Source of the DNA: Rubrivivax sp.
GTDB lineage: Bacteria; Pseudomonadota; Gammaproteobacteria; Burkholderiales; Burkholderiaceae_C
NCBI GenBank assembly: GCA_030653505.1
Contig: JAURZK010000038.1
Span: 204,057-268,056, forward strand
Direction of reading: 5' to 3'
DNA: 64,000 nt
Positions 23,024 to 32,238 of this stretch are shown piece by piece; within the stretch, counting starts at the first letter, position 1; each line of letters begins with the position of its first letter. The translations under genes and the position numbers were made by a program. Below the pieces are notes generated by a model that saw only the letters and a program-made list of their open reading frames with translations, made no database searches and was not told where the DNA came from.

Positions 23024-23307
23024 GGTCTCTCCCTGGGGTGGGCTCCCGCAGGAGCGCGGTGAGGTCAGTGGTCGATAGTGGCGTCCTGTTGAGCGGGAAA
23101 ACTTCTTCGAGACTTGCGCGTTGCGTTCGAGAAGTTCAGCATATTCGGTGAGGCGACAGCCGATCAATAGCAGATGCTGAAAGACGCAGTTGCTTACCGC
23201 ATTGCCACCCGAAAGAGCCCGTACAGAACGACAAATGCGGAAGCCGTTTTTCCAGGGTGCTGCGCGTCAACGTATCGAGCGCGACATACTTCGGAAAGCT
23301 CGCGACC

Positions 23308-24050
23308 ATGACGTCCCATAAGGTGCCATCGAAGGTGTTGGTCACGAGGCCTACAACCGACAACCACCATAGCGGCGTGTCCGCAAACAAACACACCGCA
23401 GCGACGCGAAGCGAACGCCCTCTCGTCTTGACGCCTGTCTTTCGGGACCGGTTGATCGAGTCTCTGGATCAGATGGGTGTGCCGGTGCGCGGGCGCATGT
23501 CCTACGTTGCCTCGTTGACCTGCCGCGCGGTGCAGACGGTCAGTCGCTGGCTCGACGCTGATCGACCGGGTTTGCCCGACATCGAGTCGTGCGCGCGCTT
23601 GTGCGATGGGCTGGGCCGCAGCAGCGACTGGATGTTGGGGCTGAGCGACGCCCCAGTGGTTTCGACAAGTCGGCCGCCACGCTGTCGGCGGCGGAAGTCG
23701 GCTGGGTCAGTGATGCGTTCGGCGCGCTTCGGAGTGCGTGCCGCGCCTGCGAGACCGTGCGCATGGCTGGCGATGAGATGGCGCCGCAGATCCAGGACGG
23801 CGACTTGATGTTCGTCGACCGTGCGGCACACCAGCTGGTCGGCAACGGCATCTACGCGCTGGAGTTGGGCGGCCGTTTCATGGTGCGCCGCGTTGAAAGC
23901 CGGCTGGGTGTGGGCTTGGTACTCAAGTGCGAGAAGCCCGGGTACGCGGACTGTGTCGTCAAGGACGCTGTGGCGGCTAAACGCATGGGCCTGCGGTTCA
24001 TCGGAAAGGTCAGGGGTACAGTGGGCGTCGCTCGCTTCTGGCGGCAGTAG
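23308..24050 (+). pseudogene. HTH + S24-like (LexA/CI/SetR-type) repressor, split between two frames
   Basis: HTH half (RLIESLDQMGVPVRGRMSYVASLTCRAVQTVSRWLD...SSDWMLGLSDAP) and S24 half (MAGDEMAPQIQDGDLMFVDRAAHQLVGNGIYALELGGRFMVRRVE) lie in frames offset by one base near 23650. Divergent from the flhDC-like pair. Confidence 0.7.
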
Positions 24051-24146
24051 GTGTCACAGGGGCCGTGGCCCCGGTGACTTTGCGCCTGTCGCAAGATCGG
24101 CGGCAGACGGTTGAACCGCTCGCTACCGATCAATGACTCAAAGGGC

Positions 24147-25211
24147 TCAGATCGCTTCTGCGAGCCCCTTCCACTCCAATGCCGGCAATTCGATCAGCTT
24201 GCCGCCCAGCGCCTCGAACTCCGTCGCACGATCGTAGTCTTCGACCTCCTGCGAAAAGTGCGTCACGGCATTGACCAGCCCGTAGCCGGACAGGTCGCCC
24301 TGGTTGATGAGGTGGCGCAGCACGCCGGCGCGTTCGCTGTCGTTGAGGACGTAGCGGTTGGCCAGTACCTCGACCGACTTGACCGGGTCGCCGACCAGCG
24401 GGATGTTCAGCGTGCGCTGCAGCTTCTGCGCAGTTTGGCGGAAAGTGGCTTCCGCCACCGCTGCCTGCACCACATCGCGCACCTTCAGGAAGAACGCCTT
24501 GTCATCGGCGCGCAAGGTGTCGTCCTTGAACACGGTGATGCTTTCGTCGTCGTTGCCGAGTGCACGCCCGACGTGGGTCTTGCGCAGCGAGCGGTCCGAA
24601 GCGATCAGCCCGTTGCGGCACACCAGCCGGTACAGCAAGGGCTGAACGGACAACGTGCCCTGGCCGACCTCGGAATTCGAGATCGCTACGCCGGCCTGGA
24701 CGATGTCGCCAGGCGCCATCTCGTACGTCACCCGTGGCGTGACGCACTTCAGGTACATGCGCGTCTCGGTCAGTTCCACCGACTCGAAGCGCACTTCAGG
24801 CAGTTGCCGCAGGATCGGCAACACACTTTCGGCGAGATCGAAATTGTCCAGCCGGCGGTAGCGCTCGGACAGCACGGCCCGGACGTTGCCGTCCAGCGTG
24901 CGGATCATGCGCCGGTCGTCATCACTCTGCAGCCAGGTGTTGACGTTGCGGTCCAGCAGCACGGGTTGCTCGGTGCGCATGCGCTCGAAATACGCATACG
25001 GGATCTTCAGCTTGTCGGCCAACTGCCGGCGGGCCAGCGGCGTGACGCCGTACTGCACCGGGGCACTGCCTTCTTCGATGACGAGCCGGGTATCGCCCGT
25101 GTCGTCGGTATCGTGCCGCAGCAGAGACGACGACACCACCAGGTCCTTCTTCGACGCAAGCTGGCGCTCCAGTTCCTGGGCCAGGCTGACGAGAGAACGT
25201 CCGCTTTTCAT
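24147..25211 (-). CDS. DUF932 domain-containing protein
   Basis: MKSGRSLVSLAQELERQLASKKDLVVSSSLLRHD...NSEVGQGTLSVQPLLYRLVCRNGLIASDRSLRKTHVGRAL. Confidence 0.8.
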   Translation of the reverse strand: MKSGRSLVSLAQELERQLASKKDLVVSSSLLRHDTDDTGDTRLVIEEGSAPVQYGVTPLARRQLADKLKIPYAYFERMRTEQPVLLDRNVNTWLQSDDDRRMIRTLDGNVRAVLSERYRRLDNFDLAESVLPILRQLPEVRFESVELTETRMYLKCVTPRVTYEMAPGDIVQAGVAISNSEVGQGTLSVQPLLYRLVCRNGLIASDRSLRKTHVGRALGNDDESITVFKDDTLRADDKAFFLKVRDVVQAAVAEATFRQTAQKLQRTLNIPLVGDPVKSVEVLANRYVLNDSERAGVLRHLINQGDLSGYGLVNAVTHFSQEVEDYDRATEFEALGGKLIELPALEWKGLAEAI

Positions 25212-25481
25212 GGGAATCTCCATTCGGATTGAGGAGCAGGTACGGCTCCGCCACTGGCGGGCAAGCACCCGCAAGGGCTGATGACGGATCGAGCGAGGTC
25301 GATCCACGAGGGCGCGATGAAGGTCGCGCTTGAGAGCTCCAGGACTGTCTTCGCCGCGCCCGAAGACGCGGCCTGGTCTGACAGCGACCAGTGGGAGAAC
25401 CTTTTCACCGCCACCGAACAGCGTGTGCGTGGTGGCGCTGAAAAGGTGGGTGCGATCACCTGATCGCACCCTGTTCATGGC

Positions 25482-26489
25482 TCATGTGGAACGCCGTGCG
25501 CTATCCACGCGAGCGCGCCAAACGTCCGCCCAGTCCATGCCGGGCTGGCGAGGCACGAACACCTGCACCGCACGTGGGCCGGTTCGGCGTTCCTCCTTCT
25601 TCAGCCGCCGCGCCAGCGCGAAGGCAAAGGCCTGGCCGTCGAAGTCGGCATCGGCATCGTTGTCTGCGTAGATGCACACCTTGCGCACCGAGTCCGGCAG
25701 CCACAGCTTCTCCAGGTTGCCGGCGCTGAGCCCGGCCCACACCGGCTTGCCAGTGGCCAGGTGCACGGCGATGGCGGTCTCGATGCCTTCGGTGATGGCC
25801 AGTTCCTCGCCCGCCTCGAACAGGCGGATCGCGGCGCCGTTGATGCCTGCGGACAGCACCTTCTTGGCGTCATGCGGTGTCGCCTTCTGCCCGTCCTTCA
25901 GGTAGGTTCGATGCAGCGTCACGGCATGACCGTCGGGCCCCTGGATGCAAGCCAGCATGGCGGCGTACTCCGCCACCTTGCGCGACTTGCCGGTCAGGTC
26001 CTTCTCGTAGTAGCCCAGGGCCGGATGCAAGCGCAGTGCCTTGGGGTACGCCGGCAGCGACAGACCTCGGTTGCCCAGGTAGCTGTCCACCGGATCGCCT
26101 GGCAGCACGGGTTTGGCTTCGTCCCAGATCTTCTGGGCCAGCTTCTTCATGCGGTCTGGTGCAGGTTCTGCGAGCGCCGGACGGGGTGCCGAGAGCCCCG
26201 CGCCGACGCAGCGCTCGACTTCCTGCAAGGCCGTGTTGAAGTCGATGCCCTTGGCGGCCTGCAAGAGCTTGAAGCCGCCACCCGGGCCGCAGTGCCGGCA
26301 GTGGTAGTTGCCTTCGCCGAACTTGTCGGTGTACTGAAAGCGGTCGGTGCCGCCGCACAGGGGGCAGGGCAGGTTGCGCTTCTTGAGGATGGCTTCATCC
26401 ACGCCCAGGCTGGCCAGGATGTCGGTCCAGCGGCCGTGGGCGCGGCGCTTCACCTCATCAACGCGCGCGGTGTACTCAGCGTTTTGCAT
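25482..26489 (-). CDS. TOPRIM primase-like protein with zinc-binding (P4 alpha-like) domain
   Basis: CPLCGGTDRFQYTDKFGEGNYHCRHCGPGGGFKLLQ zinc ribbon; ELAITEGIETAIAVHLATGKPVWAGLSAGNLEKLWLPDSVRKVCIYADNDAD TOPRIM. Confidence 0.9.
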   Translation of the reverse strand: MQNAEYTARVDEVKRRAHGRWTDILASLGVDEAILKKRNLPCPLCGGTDRFQYTDKFGEGNYHCRHCGPGGGFKLLQAAKGIDFNTALQEVERCVGAGLSAPRPALAEPAPDRMKKLAQKIWDEAKPVLPGDPVDSYLGNRGLSLPAYPKALRLHPALGYYEKDLTGKSRKVAEYAAMLACIQGPDGHAVTLHRTYLKDGQKATPHDAKKVLSAGINGAAIRLFEAGEELAITEGIETAIAVHLATGKPVWAGLSAGNLEKLWLPDSVRKVCIYADNDADADFDGQAFAFALARRLKKEERRTGPRAVQVFVPRQPGMDWADVWRARVDSARRST

Positions 26490-26504
26490 CCGAGCCTCCG
26501 CGCG

Positions 26505-26825
26505 TCAAGGGTGCCGGCGACGAATCGCCGGCGTGAACAGCTGCCCGGCGTTCAAGGCCTCGACGACGCTGTGATCGACGAACTCTGAAGGCAGCAGGTG
26601 CTGGATGTTCAGCGTTCGCCCTTGCGCGTCCAACCGTTCGACCTTGAAGCCTGCGGTGTGCCACTGCACGCGGTAGGTGAGCCGGTCTGCGCCTGCGATG
26701 ACGAAGGTGCGGCCCGGCTTGCCGGTGAGCACCTCACTTTCCTTGACCAGGAACTCGATCTCTTCGGGCGCAGACACCGCCAGCCACCGATGGGGGCTGC
26801 CAGGGCTTTGTGCGATGGATTGCAT
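26505..26825 (-). CDS. hypothetical protein (107 codons)
   Basis: MQSIAQSPGSPHRWLAVSAPEEIEFLVKESEVLTGKPGRTFVIAGADRLTYRVQWH; fits the minus-strand operon. Confidence 0.6.
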   Translation of the reverse strand: MQSIAQSPGSPHRWLAVSAPEEIEFLVKESEVLTGKPGRTFVIAGADRLTYRVQWHTAGFKVERLDAQGRTLNIQHLLPSEFVDHSVVEALNAGQLFTPAIRRRHP

Positions 26826-26896
26826 GGTGGTCCTTTCAATCGGCATCCACCGGGTGGCGGGCAGTCCGCCGACTCGATGGGTTTTGGTGATGGGGG

Positions 26897-27460
26897 TCAG
26901 GCGAACAGGTCGCCATGAGCAGCCATCTGCTTGAGCTGCTCGTTGATCCACTGCGGGTTCTTGGCCAGCCTGGCCTCGACCCATGCGGGATTGCTGGCGA
27001 CGGCCTCGCGCACCCAGTCGGGGTAGCGCTTCAGCGTCTCGCCAAACCACGCCTTCACGCTGTGGCGGATGTGGTCACGAATCTCGTGCGCATCGACCAG
27101 GCCGCAGAAGGCGATGGGCGATAGCGGGCTGCAGCCCACGACGCGCAGACAGCTCACGAACGAGAACGGCGCACCGTCCTTCTCACGCTCGGTGAACACC
27201 CAGCGCAAGGTGTCGAACTTTTCTTCGAGCGGGGTTTCGGGGTCTGCGAGGTGGCGAACCTCCTGCAGCAAACGCCAATGCAGGAAGACAACGTCTTCCT
27301 CGCTCCAATCGACGGGCGATGTGTCGTCGTCGAGTGCAGCACCGAACGCGTCGCGGTCCGAAGAACTGCTTGAGCTTTGCAGCAGCGCTGCGCAAGACGG
27401 CGCCGGCCGCCCTGCCGTCGCTGTGAAGACAGAACTGGGTGATGTCGCTGGATTCAGCAT
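26897..27460 (-). CDS. hypothetical protein
   Basis: 187 aa ORF colinear with the operon; VKAWFGETLKRYPDWVREAVASNPAWVEARLAKNPQWINEQLKQM. Confidence 0.6.
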   Translation of the reverse strand: MLNPATSPSSVFTATAGRPAPSCAALLQSSSSSSDRDAFGAALDDDTSPVDWSEEDVVFLHWRLLQEVRHLADPETPLEEKFDTLRWVFTEREKDGAPFSFVSCLRVVGCSPLSPIAFCGLVDAHEIRDHIRHSVKAWFGETLKRYPDWVREAVASNPAWVEARLAKNPQWINEQLKQMAAHGDLFA

Positions 27461-27916
27461 GGTTGCCTCCTTGAAAGGACGGAGGCAACGCGCAGCACGG
27501 CAGAGGGCGTAAGCCCCCAGGGGGTGAATGAATGGCTACAGGGCTGGCTTGAGCCAGCGGCAGGTGCCGCCGGGGATCGGTGTGCCAGCTACCGACCGGA
27601 GAAAGCTTGCGACGGGAGGGGCGCGGCCTGGGGCCACGCTTTCACCTCGAAAGCTCGCTTCGATGCGATCGCTGGCGACGGGCCCGACGGGCCGGCGCCG
27701 AACTCGACGATGAACCTCCAGGGCTTGCCGTGTTTGAGTGCAGGGCCAGCTGCTGCACGGTGTCAAGGTATCGGCGTTGGCGGCCGCGGTCAACGGAGAA
27801 AGCGCGCCAGCTGCGCGCTGATGCCGAAAGGGCGCTCAGGCGCCGTCCATTCCGCATGGCGGTTGCGAACGGCCTTGCGCAAGATCGCTGCGAACCAGGC
27901 GGCCGGGAGCGCGAAC

Positions 27917-28669
27917 ATGTCGGATGTTCAGATCGTCAAGATGGACCAGGGCGGGGTCAACGCCCGCATCATCGCCAAGGAGACCAAGGCAGACTTCCGC
28001 CGGGTCGAAGCCGCCAGCCTGAAGATGCCGGCCCGGTTCACCAGCGCCGAAGGCAAGCGCTTCTTCGTCCGGCACTTCAACACGTTGCAGCTCAACGCGC
28101 ACTTCATTTCGGTGATCGCCCGCACACGGCTGGACCACGACGACATCGCCAAGGTCGAGGCGGCGATACGCACGCAGATGGAGGCCGTGACCGACACCCT
28201 CAACAAGGCCATCGACGGCGCCGAGGCGCTGTTCAAGGTGAACGGCATCACGAGTGCTGCCACCTACGACACGGTGCCCCTGGACATCGAGGTCGGTGTG
28301 TTGTCATCGAACGGACGGCGCTTCCTGGAGGTGCTGGGCAAGCTCGACCAGCTGATGCCCCTGCTGCAGACGCTGGAGATTCATGAGGTCATCACGACAC
28401 AGGCGGTGGACATCCAACGGGCCAGTCTGAAGCGCCAGGTGCGCGACGTTGCGGGTGCGGCCCGCAATCTGGCCATGGGTCTGCGGCGGCGGATGAATGC
28501 GATGGGTGGCCGGGAGGGTGTCGCAGCGTCTGTTGGTGCCGAGGCTCCGGACGATGAAGCGCATGGAGTGACGAGCACGGAGACCGGGGCAGATCCAGTC
28601 CCCGAGACTGCGCACGTGGCCGACGCGGTCAGCGAAGCCGCGCACGCGAGCGAAGGCCAGCAAAGTTGA
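27917..28669 (+). CDS. DUF1845 / AcaB-like (TIGR03761-like) ICE protein
   Basis: 251 codons from ATG 27917; RFTSAEGKRFFVRHFNTLQLNAHFISVIARTRLDHDDIAKVEAAI...VGVLSSNGRRFLEVLGKLDQLMPLLQTLEIHEVIT. Confidence 0.7.
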   Translation: MSDVQIVKMDQGGVNARIIAKETKADFRRVEAASLKMPARFTSAEGKRFFVRHFNTLQLNAHFISVIARTRLDHDDIAKVEAAIRTQMEAVTDTLNKAIDGAEALFKVNGITSAATYDTVPLDIEVGVLSSNGRRFLEVLGKLDQLMPLLQTLEIHEVITTQAVDIQRASLKRQVRDVAGAARNLAMGLRRRMNAMGGREGVAASVGAEAPDDEAHGVTSTETGADPVPETAHVADAVSEAAHASEGQQS

Positions 28670-29085
28670 TTTCGGTTCGTATCGAAACCGCCATGCGCAA
28701 GCGCTGGCCTCGCGATGCGCTTTCGGCGATCGACCGTGGCGGCTTCTTGAGCCGCTTCCCGCCCAGAGCTATCGTGTCAACACGTCGCACCCCGTGGCGG
28801 CCCTTGCGCAAAGCGCACAGGGCCGCCGGGCGGCGATGGCGTCGCAGTCGATACCTGCCTTTCTTTGATCGTGCCCGCCACCCTTGTCTGGGGTGCCGTT
28901 GGCTACGCCATCGGCTGCAACGCCGGTGGACGATCGTCCTTCCATGTCCACACCGTCTCGACCGGGACGCCAACGGTGTGTTGTCGAGTCCAGCGTTCCT
29001 ATCGGCCAGCGCAACCCTGACCTAGCGCGGCCGCAGCAGAGCGGGTCATGACTTCCATCGGCGCCAGCCGTGAAGAGGCCAGATC

Positions 29086-29334
29086 GTGCGCAAGTCCAAT
29101 CTCTCACCTGCCGTTGCGACAGCCACCCTCGCAACCCAACCCCCATCGCCAGCCCTACCGGAAACGGGCTTCCTGCGTCAGCCGCAGGTGCTGGTCTTCG
29201 TTCCCATTTCCAGGTCAACGCTGTGGCGCCGCGTCCAGGCGGGCACGTTTCCGGGGCCGGTCAAGCTCTCGGCGCGCGTGACCGCGTGGCGTGCCGAGGA
29301 CCTGCGCCGCTGGATAGCCGACCAGGGAAGTTAG
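29086..29334 (+). CDS. AlpA family phage-type transcriptional regulator
   Basis: 82 aa; FLRQPQVLVFVPISRSTLWRRVQAGTFPGPVKLSARVTAWRAEDLRRWIADQ. Confidence 0.85.
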   Translation: MRKSNLSPAVATATLATQPPSPALPETGFLRQPQVLVFVPISRSTLWRRVQAGTFPGPVKLSARVTAWRAEDLRRWIADQGS

Positions 29335-29352
29335 TGGGGCGGGCGCTGCCAC

Positions 29353-29748
29353 CTATGGCGACGCCATTGCGGAGAGCAGCGCAAACGCCTCGCCGGCCCT
29401 TGCGGTCGGTACGAACAAGTGGTCGTGGTGGTAGCCGGCGACCGCGTTGCAGGGAATGCTTGCTTGGGCCAGGCTGCCTGCCAGTGCGGCAAGGAAACCG
29501 ACGGCCTCCAGAGACGAATGCACGGTCAGGGTGATGAGCCTGGCCTCGAACACGTACTCAACGGCACGGTGTTCGGCCTGTCCCTTCTCCACGATCACGG
29601 TGAGACCCTCGGCCTCACGGAAGGTGCATATCGGGCTCATGCCCGGTGGTATCTCGAAGTCTGGAAAGTTGCAGTAGACGAAGGTTTCCGAGTGCATCTG
29701 CGGCGCCATGTCGCGCTGCAGCCTGGACAGGTCACGTTCACCGGTCAT
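29353..29748 (-). CDS. ACT domain-like protein
   Basis: 132 codons; FREAEGLTVIVEKGQAEHRAVEYVFEARLITLTVHSSLEAVGFLAALAGSLAQASIPCNAVAGYHHDHLFVPTARAGEAFALL. Confidence 0.75.
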   Translation of the reverse strand: MTGERDLSRLQRDMAPQMHSETFVYCNFPDFEIPPGMSPICTFREAEGLTVIVEKGQAEHRAVEYVFEARLITLTVHSSLEAVGFLAALAGSLAQASIPCNAVAGYHHDHLFVPTARAGEAFALLSAMASP

Positions 29749-29879
29749 TGGAGGCTCTCCTGGGCGTTCAAGTCTGGTCACGCCTCTGTGAAACATTATG
29801 TGCGCCCCAACTCTGGTTGGCGATGCGTGCGGACCACAGGCAGCCATTACGTGCGGACGTTTAGCGAGTCTGCCAAGTG

Positions 29880-29895
29880 GTCAAAGTCTCTAAAC
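29880..29895. promoter_or_regulatory. candidate ArgP-like regulator site GTCAAAGTCTCTAAAC
   Basis: 14/16 identical to the site at 33204; in the divergent ACT/desaturase intergenic region; GTTTAG (29859-29864) and CTAAAC (29890-29895) also form a wider dyad. Confidence 0.5.
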
Positions 29896-30003
29896 CACGG
29901 CTGCCGAACGGCGCTTCCTGCTACCTTTCACTTGGGTTGAAAGCCGTGCGTTCGACGGCTTGGCCGACCTGCCGGCCGAGCCTTCGTTTGGTGTCGAGGA
30001 GAT

Positions 30004-30966
30004 GTGAGAAGGAGCCTGCACATGGTGTCGAACCACGCAGTCCTGGCAGACTTGAGCGAGTTCCGCTCCAAGCTGTGTCACAGCGGGGTCGCGCATCACA
30101 GCCTGCTTCGCTTGAACCCGGTCCGTCCGCTGGCGGACATCGCATTCGACTGGCTCGTCATCTTCTGTGCCGTCGGCGCGGTGGTCTGGCTCAGTGGTTG
30201 GCTGGCGCCGCTGGCGATCTTTGTACTGGCCAATCGCCAACGCGCTCTTGGCAACATCCTGCACGATGCGGGTCATCGCAACCTGTGGCGCGAGCGTTGG
30301 ATCAACGATCTGGTGGCTCGCGCACTGGTGGCGCCCCTTGTGTTCGCAAGCTTGTCGGCCTATCAAGCAGCTCACTTCAAGCACCATCTCTCGCTGGGTG
30401 ATGCTGGCAACGACCCGGACCTGCTGCAGATTCCCGCCGAGCCTCCGCGGCATTGGTTGACCAGCTACCTGCGCAACGTCATCGCTTTGCCTGCGTGGTG
30501 GGGGTCGTTTGCGGGGCACCTGGGTGCGCATGCCGTACCGCTGTCGGCGAAGTTGTTCATTGTCGGTTGGTGGGCTGCACTCTTGGCGCTGATGGATGCA
30601 CTGGCCGGCGAGGTGTTCACCCTGGCTTTCGCGGCGCTGTGGTTGACCGCGCGGGCGACGCTGTTCCATCTGATCACGACGTTTCGTGAGATGTGCGACC
30701 ACTTCGGCCTGAGGCCGGCCGGCATCTTCGCTTTCACGCGCGACACGGCGTGCCATGGCTTCTGGCGCTGGGTCATCCACCCGCGCAATAACGGCTACCA
30801 CCTCACCCATCACCTGTTGCCTGCCGTGCCGTATTACCGGCTGCCCCAGGCGCATGAGCTGTTTCAGCAGCTGGCGATTTACAGGACACGGGGGCAGACC
30901 TGCACCACCTACTTCGCCGGGCCGAATGCCGTGGTCAGCGACTGGCAGGCGGGAGCGCGGTCATGA
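30004..30966 (+). CDS. membrane fatty acid desaturase family protein
   Basis: Three His boxes: HDAGHRNLW, HFKHH, HLTHHLLP; several TM segments. First Met of the ORF used; MVSNHAVL is an alternative start. Confidence 0.9.
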   Translation: MRRSLHMVSNHAVLADLSEFRSKLCHSGVAHHSLLRLNPVRPLADIAFDWLVIFCAVGAVVWLSGWLAPLAIFVLANRQRALGNILHDAGHRNLWRERWINDLVARALVAPLVFASLSAYQAAHFKHHLSLGDAGNDPDLLQIPAEPPRHWLTSYLRNVIALPAWWGSFAGHLGAHAVPLSAKLFIVGWWAALLALMDALAGEVFTLAFAALWLTARATLFHLITTFREMCDHFGLRPAGIFAFTRDTACHGFWRWVIHPRNNGYHLTHHLLPAVPYYRLPQAHELFQQLAIYRTRGQTCTTYFAGPNAVVSDWQAGARS

Positions 30967-32234
30967 GCGAACGCACGCTGGGCAGCCTGCAGGTCGCGGC
31001 GCTGCTGGTCTCGGCCAGCTATGGCATCGGCTTCCTCTTCGGCTCGGGCGAGTTGGCACTGATGCACGGCATGGCGGGCAGCATCTATGGCGTGGCAACC
31101 GCTGTCGGCATGCTGGTGCTGGCCTTGTTCGCCAGCCGGCTGTGGCGGGCGGGCTTGCCAATCTGGGAGATGTTCGGCCTTGCTTACGGCCAGCGGCTGC
31201 AAAGCGCCGTCGCATTGCTGTCGATCGTCTGGATGGCGGGCGTGCTTGCCGCTCAGATCCAGGGCGGCCTGGCCGTCGTTGGCCTGCTCGGGCTCTCAGG
31301 GCCGATGGCCTACGGACTGGTCCTGACGCTGATCTACATCGCCTCGCGCCTGGACCTGCGTTTTGCGTCGGGTCTGTTCGCCGCCTGCCTGGTCGCCAGC
31401 GGCCTGGTGCTGGTCTACGCCTTGGTGGCGGCGAATGGGGTACCCATCTATGCCAGCGCCGTGCCCGCATTCGTGCATGACCTGTCGAGCTTCAAGCCGA
31501 CACGGCTGCTGGCGCTGGTACTCGCCGTCGGCATCCTGGTCTGCACAGGCGCGGATTACCACCAGTTCGTCCTGGCTGCCCGCCGCCCCCGCGCGGCCAC
31601 CTTCGGCTGCATCCTGGCCGGCCTCGGTCTGTTGCTGATCGGCTTCTTGCCGGCCGCCGTCGTCTTGGCGATGGACAGGGCAGGGTCGCTCCACGGTCTC
31701 GCTGACGCCAAACAGGTTGTGCCCTTCGCGCTGGCGCAGGTGGCGGGGACGTTTGGCACCGGGGCGGACAAGCTGTTGCTTGGTGCCTTGTCGGCTGCAG
31801 CGTTGGGGTCGGGAGCGGCCATCGTCCGCGCGATGACGAGCGCGCTGGCCTCGGCCACCCCTGGGGCACATCGGGCATCGCAACCCGTGCTCGCGGCGGT
31901 GTCCATCGCTGTCGGAGCTGCGCTAGCGGCGCGTGACCAGAGCATTGTCGACACGATGGTGTCGGTCAACGTGATCTACATCGCCAGCGTCGGTGTGGTC
32001 TTCGCTGCCCTGCTGCGCGGCATCGTTGTGCCGGTGGCGCATGCGGGCGCGATCATGGCAACCGGCTTTTCGGTTGCGTTCGCCACTTATGTGGCCGGCT
32101 GGGCCGGCTGGCTGGGCGAAAGCGCCGACATCGTCTCGCTCGTGTCGGGGCTGGGAGCATCGGCAACGATGGCCGTGTGCTGTGCGCTGTCTGCAAACAG
32201 GGTGCCTGCTGGGGGATCAAGCGTTCGTGGGTGA
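30963..32234 (+). CDS. multi-spanning transporter, possibly sodium:solute symporter-like
   Basis: 423 aa, many hydrophobic segments; ATGA overlap with the desaturase stop; family assignment uncertain. Confidence 0.6.
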   Translation: MSERTLGSLQVAALLVSASYGIGFLFGSGELALMHGMAGSIYGVATAVGMLVLALFASRLWRAGLPIWEMFGLAYGQRLQSAVALLSIVWMAGVLAAQIQGGLAVVGLLGLSGPMAYGLVLTLIYIASRLDLRFASGLFAACLVASGLVLVYALVAANGVPIYASAVPAFVHDLSSFKPTRLLALVLAVGILVCTGADYHQFVLAARRPRAATFGCILAGLGLLLIGFLPAAVVLAMDRAGSLHGLADAKQVVPFALAQVAGTFGTGADKLLLGALSAAALGSGAAIVRAMTSALASATPGAHRASQPVLAAVSIAVGAALAARDQSIVDTMVSVNVIYIASVGVVFAALLRGIVVPVAHAGAIMATGFSVAFATYVAGWAGWLGESADIVSLVSGLGASATMAVCCALSANRVPAGGSSVRG

Positions 32235-32238
32235 CTGA

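Noticed and set aside
23630-23660. Programmed -1 frameshift in the HTH-S24 repressor
   Set aside because: Only short GGGG/CCCC runs and no clear slippery heptamer plus pseudoknot; mutation or sequence error is simpler. Not claimed without homolog comparison.
27524-27916. N-terminal extension of the DUF1845-like ORF
   Set aside because: Homology-like sequence begins at MSDVQIVK (27917); the upstream part looks like non-coding read-through.
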